A stretch of DNA of 54,461 nt, taken from an uncultured Collinsella sp. Lineage in GTDB: Bacteria; Actinomycetota; Coriobacteriia; Coriobacteriales; Coriobacteriaceae. Below are positions 41,745-49,983 of the stretch, piece after piece. How positions within the stretch are numbered: the first letter of the stretch is position 1; the number at the start of each line of letters is the position of its first letter. A model generated the notes under the pieces. That model had not been told where the DNA came from and made no database searches. It saw nothing but the letters and a program-made list of their open reading frames with translations. The position numbers and the translations under genes are program-made. The stretch is taken from assembly GCA_947002045.1 (NCBI GenBank), contig CAMQJB010000010.1, forward strand, positions 1 to 54,461, written 5' to 3'.

Positions 41745-44700
41745 TATGCATTCACGACCTTTCCGGTTTCGCGATCGAGTTTTTGCGAGACGACGCGGCT
41801 GACGCCGTCGGCTTGCATCGAGACGCCGTAGAGGACGTCAGCGTCCTCCATAGTACGGCGCTGATGCGAGATAACCAAGAGCTGCGTATCGGAACGCAAA
41901 ACATCGAGCGCGCCGATGAGCTTGGACAGGTTGGCGTCATCGAGTGCCGCCTCGACCTCGTCCAGCACATAGAACGGCACCGTACGCGTGCGATACACGG
42001 CAAAGAGCAGGGCGAGCGCCGTCAGGCTCTTCTCGCCGCCCGACATGAGCATCATCTTGCTGATGCGCTTGCCACGCGGCTGCGCCACGACCTCGATGCC
42101 TGTCTCGGCCGGATGCTCGGGATCGGTCATCTCCAGATGTGCCTGGCCACCCGGGAACAGCATGGCGAAGATCTCGCGGAAGTTCGCATCGACCTTCTCA
42201 AAGGTCACCAGGAAGGCTTTACGCATCTTGCGGTCGATGGCCACCGTGATCTTGGTGAGCGCCTTGCGTGCGCTCTCAAGATCGGCCAGCTGCTCCTCGA
42301 TGTAATCGGCGCGGCGCTTGAGCTGCTCGTACTCCTCCATGGCAACCTGGTTCACAGGGCCCAGGTTGTTGATCTGGCGCACGAGCTGGTTAAGCTCGCG
42401 CTCGGCGGCATCGCGGTCGGTAGGCGCAGGAAGCATGAGCGCTTCCTCGAGCACCGTGGTGCCATCGGCGGTAATGGCCTTGATGGCCGCCTCTACCTGC
42501 ACCTCGAGCTTGCCGCGAGAGACCTTGAACTCATTTTGCGTCGCCGTGGCGGCATCGACCCGCTCCTTGGCACGAGCAACCTCGGCCTTGGCGTCTTCGA
42601 TGGTCTTCTTAAGCGAGGCCGAGTCCGCCTCCTCGAGCGAAGCCTGGTCACGCAGACGCGCGGCCCAATCCGACGCGCGCTCCAGAAGGGCCGAATAGCG
42701 CTCGTGCATAGGGTCGACGCGCAGACGCAGCAACTCGAGCGAGCGCGAAGCCTGGCGTGTTCCGCGGATACGGCGGTCGATGCCCTCCAGGCGATGCTCC
42801 AGGTCGGGCACGCGGCCCTTCAGCGAACGCAGACGCTCGCTCGTCTGAGCCAGGCGGACCTTGGCATCGGCGAGCTTGCCGGCTGCCTCGGAATCGTCAC
42901 GACGCACGCGATCGAGCTCGTCGTTGGCTTCGGCAATCTGGAGACCCAGGTCGCTTGCCTGCGCGCGGGCCTCGTCACGCGAACGGGTGAGCTCGTCAAC
43001 GCGCGGGCGCGCAGCGCGAACGGCCTCGGCGGCCTGCTCGCGACGCTTGGAAATGCGCACGCGCTCGACCTCGGCGTTGTTGGCGCTTTGCTCCAGGCGG
43101 CCGACCTCGGAGAGCAGCGAGCGGCGCTCGCCCTCAAGACAGGCGATCTCGCCGGCGGCATCGCCCTCAGCGGCACGCGCCTCCTCGACGGCCGCATTGG
43201 CCTCGACGACCTGATCCGACACATGCTCAAACACGACAGCCAAATCGGGCTCAAGGCCCTCCAGCTCGCGAATGCGACGCTTGCGCTCCAGGGCACCCGA
43301 AGCCTCGCCGGCATCGAGTCCCACGCGCACCAGGCCGCCACAGCTCACGCGGGCGCCATCGGGCGTCACATAGGTCACACCGTCAACGACTGGTGCCGCC
43401 AGCGCGGCAGCCAAGTCATCGACCACGTAATAGCCGCCGAGCAGGGCCTCGACAACCGGGCCATACCCGGAACGCACGGACAGACGGTCGACCAAACGAG
43501 AACCGGCAGCGCCCTTGGCAGCAGCAGAGCCGCTCACGCCGCGACCCACCAGCAGCGCCTCGCCCGAGGCCTTCTTTTGGTCCAGAGCCGCACGACCGGC
43601 ACGCTCAAGCGTGGCTGCGTCATCAAACAGTAGGGCATCGATGTCGCCGGCAAGCAGCTGCTCGACCAGGCCCTCGAGCTCACGAGGAGCCTCGAGCACG
43701 TCGCCCAGGCGACCCGAGACATCATCGCCCAGCGCGCCCATCAAACGGCTCACCAGCGGCGAGCTGTCTGCCATGCGGGCGTCGAGCTTCTTTTGGCTCG
43801 CGAGCTCAGAGCGAACCTCGGACAGTTTATTGCGCGCCTCGCTCTCGCGATTACGCAGGTCCTTCAACGCTGCACGGGCGACCTCGGTGGCCTCGCGAGC
43901 ATCAATCTGGGCCTGGCGGGCCTGATCGAGCGCACCGTCAAGTTCCTCAGCGCGGTCGCGACGGCTCTCGAGCGAGGCCGTGACCTCCTCGAGCTGCTCG
44001 TCGATCTGCTCCAGGCGCGAGGCGTACATGTTGTCCTCGACCTCGGCGTTGCTCAGCGAGTCCTTCACCTTGGCGAGCTCGAGCGCGGCGTTATCGGCCA
44101 CACGCTGCACATCGCGCTGCTCGCGCGTGAGCTGCGAAATCTGATTGTCGAGCGCCACGCGACGCTCGTGGAGCTGGGCGGCGGCAGGACCGGCGGCGTC
44201 AACGTCGTCCTGCGCCTGCATGTGCGCACCGGTCACTTCCTCAAGCTGGGCACGCGCATCCTCGAGCTCCTCGACCACGCGACGACGCTGGTGCTCGGAG
44301 CTCGAGATCTGGCCGCGCATGTCGGACAGGCGCGACACCATGTTGTGGCCCTTTTCCTCGAGTAGGCGCATGTCGGAGTTGATGCGGCCGACCACGTCTT
44401 GCATATGACGGCGCTGCTCGCCCAGATCACCCACAAACAGGCCCTTTTCCTCGAGCATGACCTGGAGCTTCTCGAGCTCGCGCTCCTTTTCGCCCAAGCG
44501 GTATTGCGCAAGCTCAAGCTCGGCAGCGCCCTCCTTGGAGCGGCTCTCCAGGTCGTTCCACTGCGACTGCAGCGAACGAAGCTCGTCGACGGCCAGCATC
44601 TGCGTAAGCTCGTTCGCACGCGAGGACAGCTCTTTGTACTTGCGCGCGCGATCGACCTGACGCTCCAGCGGCCGCAGCTGGCGGGCGATCTCCTTATTGA

Positions 44701-45280
44701 TGTCGCGGGCACGGGTCAGGTGCTCGTCCATCGATTTAATCTTTTTGAGCGCACGCTCCTTGCGGCGCTTGTGCTTGGAGATGCCGGCAGCCTCCTCGAT
44801 CAGGGCGCGGCGCTCCTCGGGGCGGCTCTGCAAAATGGCGTCGAGCTTGCCCTGGCTGATGATGGAATGTGTATCCTTGCCCAGGCCCGAATCGTGCAGG
44901 ATGTCCTGAATGTCCATCAGGCGGCACGGGCTCGAGTTGATGAGGTACTCGCTTTCGCCCGAGCGGTACATGCGACGGGTAATAGCGACCTCGTCAAAGT
45001 CGACGGGCAGCATATGGTCCGAGTTATCGAGCACCAGCGTGACCTCGGCGACACCCACCGGCTTGCGCGCCGACGAGCCCGAGAAGATGACGTCCTCCAT
45101 GGCCTGGCCGCGCAGCTGCTTGGCACTCTGCTCGCCCAGGACCCACAGAATCGAGTCGGAGATGTTCGATTTTCCCGAGCCGTTGGGACCGACGATGACG
45201 GTCAGGCCCGGCTCAAATGACATATGGGCGCGGTCGGCAAACGACTTGAACCCTTTGAGCGTGAGGGACTTGAGATACAC
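41744..45280 (-). CDS. smc: Chromosome segregation ATPase SMC
   Basis: Forms the ring that loops and compacts the chromosome together with ScpA and ScpB. The 1178-residue product has Walker A GPNGSGKS (31-38), a long coiled coil, a hinge at about 500-670 (with GDVSGRLGDVLEAPRELEGLV and DGVTYVTPDGARVSCGG), a returning coil, and the C-terminal head with signature MSGGEKSLTALALLFA and Walker B FYVLDEVEAALDD. The start is GTG at 45280 with GAGGAA upstream, 10 nt after the rnc stop. scpA and scpB are not in the window. Confidence 0.97.
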   Translation of the reverse strand: MYLKSLTLKGFKSFADRAHMSFEPGLTVIVGPNGSGKSNISDSILWVLGEQSAKQLRGQAMEDVIFSGSSARKPVGVAEVTLVLDNSDHMLPVDFDEVAITRRMYRSGESEYLINSSPCRLMDIQDILHDSGLGKDTHSIISQGKLDAILQSRPEERRALIEEAAGISKHKRRKERALKKIKSMDEHLTRARDINKEIARQLRPLERQVDRARKYKELSSRANELTQMLAVDELRSLQSQWNDLESRSKEGAAELELAQYRLGEKERELEKLQVMLEEKGLFVGDLGEQRRHMQDVVGRINSDMRLLEEKGHNMVSRLSDMRGQISSSEHQRRRVVEELEDARAQLEEVTGAHMQAQDDVDAAGPAAAQLHERRVALDNQISQLTREQRDVQRVADNAALELAKVKDSLSNAEVEDNMYASRLEQIDEQLEEVTASLESRRDRAEELDGALDQARQAQIDAREATEVARAALKDLRNRESEARNKLSEVRSELASQKKLDARMADSSPLVSRLMGALGDDVSGRLGDVLEAPRELEGLVEQLLAGDIDALLFDDAATLERAGRAALDQKKASGEALLVGRGVSGSAAAKGAAGSRLVDRLSVRSGYGPVVEALLGGYYVVDDLAAALAAPVVDGVTYVTPDGARVSCGGLVRVGLDAGEASGALERKRRIRELEGLEPDLAVVFEHVSDQVVEANAAVEEARAAEGDAAGEIACLEGERRSLLSEVGRLEQSANNAEVERVRISKRREQAAEAVRAARPRVDELTRSRDEARAQASDLGLQIAEANDELDRVRRDDSEAAGKLADAKVRLAQTSERLRSLKGRVPDLEHRLEGIDRRIRGTRQASRSLELLRLRVDPMHERYSALLERASDWAARLRDQASLEEADSASLKKTIEDAKAEVARAKERVDAATATQNEFKVSRGKLEVQVEAAIKAITADGTTVLEEALMLPAPTDRDAAERELNQLVRQINNLGPVNQVAMEEYEQLKRRADYIEEQLADLESARKALTKITVAIDRKMRKAFLVTFEKVDANFREIFAMLFPGGQAHLEMTDPEHPAETGIEVVAQPRGKRISKMMLMSGGEKSLTALALLFAVYRTRTVPFYVLDEVEAALDDANLSKLIGALDVLRSDTQLLVISHQRRTMEDADVLYGVSMQADGVSRVVSQKLDRETGKVVNA

Positions 45281-45290
45281 GGTTCCTCGC

Positions 45291-46016
45291 TTAAACAGGC
45301 TTCTTGTTAAGAATCACGCCGTTGGTGGTGTAGCCCATGCGGTCGAGCGCCTCGAGTGCAGCGGCCCCCTCGGCCTCCTTCTTGGAGGAACCGGTGCCGC
45401 GGCCCTGGCGAATACCGTCGATGAGCACCACAGCGGTAAAGGTGGGCGCATGTGCGGGGCCCTCGGAGCCGACCAGCTTATACGCGGGAGGCTCGTGGCC
45501 GTCTGCCTGCACGCACTCCTGCAAGAACGACTTGGGGTTCGCGGGGTGCTCGGCACGCTCGGTGGCCAGGTGCGGCTTAAGCGTACGGTGGATGAACTCC
45601 GCCGCCGCATCCCAACCGGCATCCAGATACAACGCGCCCACGAGCGACTCGTAAACGTTCTCAAGCGCCGAGTGCAGGCCGCGCGCGCCGGTACCGGTCT
45701 CGGAGGCGCCAAAGATGATGATGTCGTCGATACCCAGCTCGTGCGACACCTCGGACAGCGTGGCGCCCGAGACAAGGGACACCTTCAGGCGCGTGAGCTT
45801 GCCCTCGTCAAACTCGGGATAGGACTCGAAGAGCGAACGGGCCACCACGGCGCCTAAAATGGAATCGCCCAAAAATTCAAGGCGCTCATAGCTGGCAGAG
45901 ACCGGCAGGCCCTCGACGGCCGAGGGATGCGTGAGCGCCGCGCGCAGCAGCACCTTGTTATTGAACTCATGGCCCAGAATCTCCTGGGCGCGCGTGAGTC
46001 GTTCAGACAAAGCCAA
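45291..46016 (-). CDS. rnc: Ribonuclease III
   Basis: Cleaves double-stranded RNA in rRNA and mRNA maturation. The 241-residue product has the signature ERLEFLGDS (44-52, with metal residues Glu47 and Asp51), the second acidic site ENVYESLVGALYLD, and a C-terminal double-stranded RNA-binding domain from about 165. The start is a TTG at 46016: AAGGAGG lies 8 nt before it, at the end of acpP, and no ATG is available. The acpP-rnc-smc-ftsY-ffh order is conserved in Gram-positives. Confidence 0.96.
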   Translation of the reverse strand: MALSERLTRAQEILGHEFNNKVLLRAALTHPSAVEGLPVSASYERLEFLGDSILGAVVARSLFESYPEFDEGKLTRLKVSLVSGATLSEVSHELGIDDIIIFGASETGTGARGLHSALENVYESLVGALYLDAGWDAAAEFIHRTLKPHLATERAEHPANPKSFLQECVQADGHEPPAYKLVGSEGPAHAPTFTAVVLIDGIRQGRGTGSSKKEAEGAAALEALDRMGYTTNGVILNKKPV

Positions 46017-46019
46017 GAC

Positions 46020-46262
46020 TTAGGCCTCCTTGGCGTTTTCGATCGCGTCGACGGCGTCGGCGACAGAGTTGAGCGACAGCAGGGTCTCGTCATCGATTTC
46101 GAGGTCGAACTCGTCCTCGATGGCCGTCACCAGCTGCAGACGCTCGAGCGAATCGGCATCGAGATCGTCAAAAGTGGTCTCGTCGCTAATGTCGGCGACA
46201 TCGACGCCCAGCACGTCAGCGGCGACTTCGGCGATCTTATCGAAGATTTCGGAGCGGTCCAT
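46020..46262 (-). CDS. acpP: Acyl carrier protein
   Basis: Small acidic carrier (80 residues) of growing acyl chains in fatty acid synthesis. The phosphopantetheine site is Ser38 in DLDADSLERL, within a four-helix sequence of family-typical length. It lies between plsX and rnc. A TAGAAT hexamer in the 114-nt gap upstream may be its own -10. The gap also holds an 11-bp hairpin at 46305-46336. Confidence 0.96.
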   Translation of the reverse strand: MDRSEIFDKIAEVAADVLGVDVADISDETTFDDLDADSLERLQLVTAIEDEFDLEIDDETLLSLNSVADAVDAIENAKEA

Positions 46263-46304
46263 AGCGCTTCCTCTCGTATGTCATGGAACACAACACAACA
46301 CGGC

Positions 46305-46336
46305 AATCGAAGCCGCGTTGCAATACGGCTCCGATT
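46305..46336 (-). other. Hairpin in the acpP leader
   Basis: AATCGGAGCCG / CGGCTTCGATT stem with one mismatch and a 10-nt loop in the gap between plsX and acpP; no T-tract follows, so it is not an obvious terminator. Confidence 0.45.
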
Positions 46337-46376
46337 CTACCCCACACGGTACAGGTTGAGCCACGTAACGGGGCTC

Positions 46377-47396
46377 TTACAAAACGATACCGTCCATGGA
46401 ATTGGCAACGTCCTGGACAAGCCCGACGCGCACGGCCTGAGCCGCGGCAAGCGTACCGTTCTTGACGGCCTCGACTGACGTAGCACCGTGGCCGATCAAC
46501 ACGACGCCGCGCAGGCCCAGCAGGATCGCACCGCCCTTGGCATCGCCCGAAAGCTTAGCCTTAATCTGGCGCATCTGCTTTTTAATGAGCAGCGCGGCGA
46601 TCTTGGTGCCGAGCGAGGACATAAAGGCACCCTTGAGCTCCTGAAGCAAAAACTTGGCAGCGCCCTCGGTGGCCTTGAGCGCGATGTTGCCCGACATGCC
46701 ATCGGCGACCACGACGTCAAAATTACCCGACGTAAGATCGGTGCCCTCGCAGTTGCCCACAAAGCCGGGAACAGCGGCCTTCATGGCCGGGAAGCACGAC
46801 TTGGTGAAGTTGGAGCCCTTCTCGTCCTCGGTGCCGTTGGCAAGCAGGCCCACGCGAGGATGCTCGATGCCCAAAACCACGCGGGCATAGGCAGCACCCA
46901 TCTGGGCGAAGCGCACCATATCGTCCACCGTGACATCGGGATTGGCGCCCATATCGCACAGCACCGTCAGGCCACCGGCACGATTGGGCAGTGCGTTGGT
47001 CAAGCACGGACGGACCGGCTGCTTCTTGCCCTCTGCCAAATACCTAAACGGCGTGACGTAGGCCGTGGCGGCAGCGGTCATGGCACCGGTCGAGCCGGCC
47101 GAGAAAAACGCGTCCGCATTGCCCTTCTTAATGGCACGACATGCAAGCACGATCGAGGACTTGCGCTTGGTCATCACAGCGCGGATGGGATCGTCCTCCA
47201 TGCTGATGACGTCGGGGGCTTCCAAGGCCTCCACGCGGGCATGCGCTGCGGCAAAGGGGTTGACGATTTCGGCGGGACCGACGGCCAAAATCTCGATCTC
47301 GGAATCTGCCGCAAGCGCAGCCTCGATACCATCGAGAACAACCTGGGGCTTCTCGTCTCCGCCCACAACGTCTACACAAACGCGAACGTTACTCAT
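46377..47396 (-). CDS. plsX: Phosphate acyltransferase PlsX
   Basis: Makes acyl-phosphate from acyl-ACP, the first step of phospholipid synthesis in Gram-positives. The 339-residue protein has the N-terminal VCVDVVGGDEKP (a variant of the usual DAMGGD), FFSAGSTGAMTAAA, LCDMGANPDV and VVADGMSGNIALKATEG. AAGGAG precedes the ATG. Its neighbour acpP supplies the carrier; a hairpin lies in the leader between rpmF and plsX. Confidence 0.95.
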   Translation of the reverse strand: MSNVRVCVDVVGGDEKPQVVLDGIEAALAADSEIEILAVGPAEIVNPFAAAHARVEALEAPDVISMEDDPIRAVMTKRKSSIVLACRAIKKGNADAFFSAGSTGAMTAAATAYVTPFRYLAEGKKQPVRPCLTNALPNRAGGLTVLCDMGANPDVTVDDMVRFAQMGAAYARVVLGIEHPRVGLLANGTEDEKGSNFTKSCFPAMKAAVPGFVGNCEGTDLTSGNFDVVVADGMSGNIALKATEGAAKFLLQELKGAFMSSLGTKIAALLIKKQMRQIKAKLSGDAKGGAILLGLRGVVLIGHGATSVEAVKNGTLAAAQAVRVGLVQDVANSMDGIVL

Positions 47397-47414
47397 TTCA
47401 TATGCTCCTTATAC

Positions 47415-47444
47415 AAAAATGGCCGACTCATTGAGCCGGCCATT
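47415..47444 (-). terminator. Terminator-like hairpin in the plsX leader
   Basis: On the minus strand AATGGCCGGCTC / GAGTCGGCCATT (one G-U pair) with loop AAT, followed by TTTG. It either ends the rpmF transcript or acts in the plsX leader, since a TATACT box lies upstream at 47481-47476. Confidence 0.7.
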
Positions 47445-47475
47445 GTGGTTCCAGTTGGAACGGCATCGTATCCAG

Positions 47476-47481
47476 AGTATA
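47476..47481 (-). promoter_or_regulatory. Candidate -10 box upstream of plsX
   Basis: TATACT on the minus strand right after the rpmF stop. A start here would give a leader of about 75 nt containing hairpins at 47448-47461 and 47415-47444. Confidence 0.35.
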
Positions 47482-47484
47482 CAG

Positions 47485-47664
47485 TTACTCGGTAACGATA
47501 ACCTCGCGGTCCTTGTAGAAACCGCAGCTGGGGCACACGTGGTGCGGGAGCTTAACAGCGCCGCAACGGGGGCACGTGGACTGAGCCGCAGCCGAGATCT
47601 TCATGTTGGCGGAACGACGGGTATGGGTGCGGATACGACCCTGCTTTTGTTTAGGTACGGGCAT
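47485..47664 (-). CDS. rpmF: Ribosomal protein L32
   Basis: Small 50S protein of 59 residues (MPVPKQKQGRIRTHTRRSAN at the N-terminus). Two CxxC pairs, Cys31/Cys34 and Cys44/Cys47, form a zinc ribbon, so this is the zinc-binding paralogue type. It follows the DUF177 gene and precedes plsX, the classic DUF177-rpmF-plsX order. A purine-poor leader (AAGGTCACT) precedes the ATG at 47664. Confidence 0.96.
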   Translation of the reverse strand: MPVPKQKQGRIRTHTRRSANMKISAAAQSTCPRCGAVKLPHHVCPSCGFYKDREVIVTE

Positions 47665-47728
47665 AGTGACCTTCCTTATGAACTATCCAGTGTGGCGATT
47701 ACGCGCAAGTGGCAATACTACCACAGTT

Positions 47729-48283
47729 TTACTCGTCAAGCTTGAGATTCTTTAATGCTGCAAATGGATTTTCCGTGGCAGCGGCCCATTCGGCCTCCGC
47801 CTTGGCGGCGCAATCGCATTGCTCGACGTTGAGATTGATGCCACAGGTGGGGCAAAGGCCGCGGCAATCGGGCTTGCACAGGACAACGAACGGCGTGTCC
47901 ATGACGACCGCGTCGTTGATGGGCTCGCCCAGATCGACAATGCGATCCTCGCCCAGCAACTCGTAGCCGTCTTCGTAGGCCTCGGGGTCCTCGGGCTCGT
48001 TAAAGAGGTAGAACTCCTCGATCTCGCCTGCGATATCAAACGATGCGGGCTCCAGGCAGCGATCGCACTCGCCGGTGGCGTGAGCGCGGACCATGCCCGA
48101 AAGCAGAACACCGGTACCGGCGTTGGTAAAGACCACGTCGTAGGAAATGCCGTCCTGCAGCTGGTACTCCTTCTCGCCCACCGTGTAGGTGGCGACATCG
48201 ACCTTGCCGGTCAGCGGATAAGAGTCTCCGGGAAACTCGAGCTGCTCGGAAAGATCGACGGTTACGCTCGGGAACTCAGCCAT
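47729..48283 (-). CDS. DUF177 (YceD) family protein
   Basis: A 184-residue protein of the YceD/DUF177 family, linked to 23S rRNA accumulation in plants and bacteria and almost always next to rpmF. It has the family cysteines ECDRCLEP and CKPDCRGLCPTCG. The ATG at 48283 overlaps the upstream stop (TAATG); the longer frame upstream lies inside the neighbouring gene. Exact role in ribosome assembly is not established by the sequence. Confidence 0.88.
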   Translation of the reverse strand: MAEFPSVTVDLSEQLEFPGDSYPLTGKVDVATYTVGEKEYQLQDGISYDVVFTNAGTGVLLSGMVRAHATGECDRCLEPASFDIAGEIEEFYLFNEPEDPEAYEDGYELLGEDRIVDLGEPINDAVVMDTPFVVLCKPDCRGLCPTCGINLNVEQCDCAAKAEAEWAAATENPFAALKNLKLDE

Positions 48284-48780
48284 TACCACTGACCGTTCTG
48301 CTGGGCGGCGCCCTCGTTGAGCTGCTGACGGCAACGAGTGACGGTGCCGGTCAGACTCTTAAGGTTCTCCTCGAGGTGCGTAAAGACCTGCTCGGCGTAA
48401 TCCTCGGCGGCATAACGCGTCTCGCGCTCGTACTGCTGGGCACGGTCGCGGATGTCGTCGGCCTGCTGCTGGGCTAAGCGGACGATCTCCTGCTCACCGG
48501 CAATGGTGAGCGCCTGCTGCTGAGCATCGGCAATGATGGAATCGGCCTGGGCGGCGGCGGAGGCCATAAGCTCCTCGCGCTCTTTGAGGATACGGCGGGA
48601 CTTCTGCCACTCCTCGGGATAGCTCATGCGGATCTCATCGAGGATGTTAAAGAAGACGTCGGCGTCGATAACCTTCATCTGGGCGTTCTTGCCGAACGGC
48701 GTCTTAGCCTCTTCGATGAGCCCCTCGAGCTCGTCGACAAGACTCACGATCCTCTCGCCAGGAAAATTCTCGCCCGGCAT
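48283..48780 (-). CDS. DivIVA/SepIVA-like coiled-coil protein
   Basis: A 165-residue, largely helical protein with a short N-terminal segment (GERIVSLVDELEGLIEEAKT) and long Gln/Ala/Glu-rich coiled coil (about 70-150). It contains no enzymatic motif. Mycobacterial SepIVA (Rv2927c), a septal DivIVA-domain protein, sits next to a DUF177 gene in the same order, so this may be its counterpart in cell division or envelope growth; this rests mainly on synteny and coiled-coil form. AAAGGAG precedes the ATG at 48780. Confidence 0.7.
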   Translation of the reverse strand: MPGENFPGERIVSLVDELEGLIEEAKTPFGKNAQMKVIDADVFFNILDEIRMSYPEEWQKSRRILKEREELMASAAAQADSIIADAQQQALTIAGEQEIVRLAQQQADDIRDRAQQYERETRYAAEDYAEQVFTHLEENLKSLTGTVTRCRQQLNEGAAQQNGQW

Positions 48781-48848
48781 CCGCTCTCCTTTCATAGCTA
48801 ACATATCATCGTGTTAGTTTACCACATGCCACCAGGCAATAAAAAACG

Positions 48849-49346
48849 TCACGAAAAGCGATGTTTGAGTGCTTCGACCACGTTGGGCGGCACAAACGTC
48901 GACACGTCGCTGCCAAGCGACGCGATCTGGCGCACCACCGAACTCGAGATATAGCCGTACTGCGGAGCACTCATGACAAAGATGGACTCCAGCTCGCTAT
49001 CCAGGCGATAGTTGAGGTCGGCCTGCTGCAACTCGTACTCAAAGTCGGTCATGGCGCGCAGACCCTTAACGACGGCACCCGCCCTCTGTTCACGTGCAAA
49101 GTCGACCAGCAGGCCGGTGAAGGGCAGTACCTCGACGCCGTCCAAATCACCGAGGGCCTCGCGGGCCAGCGCCACGCGCTCGTCGAGCATAAAGGTGGTA
49201 CCCACGCCGTTTTTACCCTGCGATTCGGCCACGGCGACGATCACGCTGGGAAAGATACGGCGAGCTCGGCGGATCACGTCGATATGGCCAAAGGTGATGG
49301 GATCGAAGGTGCCCGGGACGATCACGCGGTTGATGGTGTCATTCAT
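48849..49346 (-). CDS. coaD: Phosphopantetheine adenylyltransferase
   Basis: Fourth step of coenzyme A synthesis, joining ATP and 4'-phosphopantetheine. The 165-residue protein shows the nucleotidyltransferase motif VPGTFDPITFGHIDVI (TxGH, His21), VVKGLRAMTDFEYE and ISSSVVRQIASLG. CGGAGG precedes the ATG at 49346, which overlaps the rsmD end by 8 nt. The rsmD-coaD pair is very widely conserved. Confidence 0.97.
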   Translation of the reverse strand: MNDTINRVIVPGTFDPITFGHIDVIRRARRIFPSVIVAVAESQGKNGVGTTFMLDERVALAREALGDLDGVEVLPFTGLLVDFAREQRAGAVVKGLRAMTDFEYELQQADLNYRLDSELESIFVMSAPQYGYISSSVVRQIASLGSDVSTFVPPNVVEALKHRFS

Positions 49347-49983
49347 GGGTGTCCTCCGAAGGCACATCCTCGTCATTTTCGTTCTCGTCAGCATGGTCGT
49401 TCTCGTCCTCGGCCACCCAGCGCAGCAAGTCAACCGAGGTAATGCCGTAGCACTTCTCTCGCACGGTCTTGAAACAAGCCGGATGAGCACCTGCATCGGC
49501 TGCGGCATGTTCAAAAAGGGCAAAGGCCCCGGGCGCCAGCAGTCCCTGCTGGGAAAGATTTTGCAGCAGCTCCTCGACCGGCTCGGCGCCAAAGGCATAG
49601 GGCGGGTCGAGCAAGATCAGGTCAAAGGGACCACCCGGCACACGGCCGCGCGAGGCGCTCGCCAACACATCGCCGGTAACGACACGCCAACGCGAGCGGT
49701 CGCGGCACAGCGACTCGATATTCTTGGTGATCAGACGGGCGGCATTGCGATCGATCTCGAACGTGGTGAGCGAGCGGGCGCCACGCGAGAGCATCTCGAT
49801 TCCCAGGGCGCCGGAGCCGCCAAAGGCGTCCAGCACGCGGACCTCGTCCAGATCGAAGTCGAACGCCGACATGACCATGGACGCGCATGCCTCACGCACG
49901 CGATCGGTCGTGGGACGGGTGACATCGCGCCCACGCGGCTCTTCGATCTTGCGGCCGCGCCATTCACCGCCGATGATTCTCAT
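49339..49983 (-). CDS. rsmD: 16S rRNA (guanine966-N2)-methyltransferase RsmD
   Basis: Methylates G966 of 16S rRNA during 30S assembly. The 214-residue product begins MRIIGGEWRGRKI, has RPTTDRVREA, the SAM motif VLDAFGGSGALGIE and the catalytic DPPY, then a Glu/Asp/Asn-rich acidic end of about 25 residues that is not part of the family core. The ATG overlaps the recG stop by 4 nt. Confidence 0.95.
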   Translation of the reverse strand: MRIIGGEWRGRKIEEPRGRDVTRPTTDRVREACASMVMSAFDFDLDEVRVLDAFGGSGALGIEMLSRGARSLTTFEIDRNAARLITKNIESLCRDRSRWRVVTGDVLASASRGRVPGGPFDLILLDPPYAFGAEPVEELLQNLSQQGLLAPGAFALFEHAAADAGAHPACFKTVREKCYGITSVDLLRWVAEDENDHADENENDEDVPSEDTHE

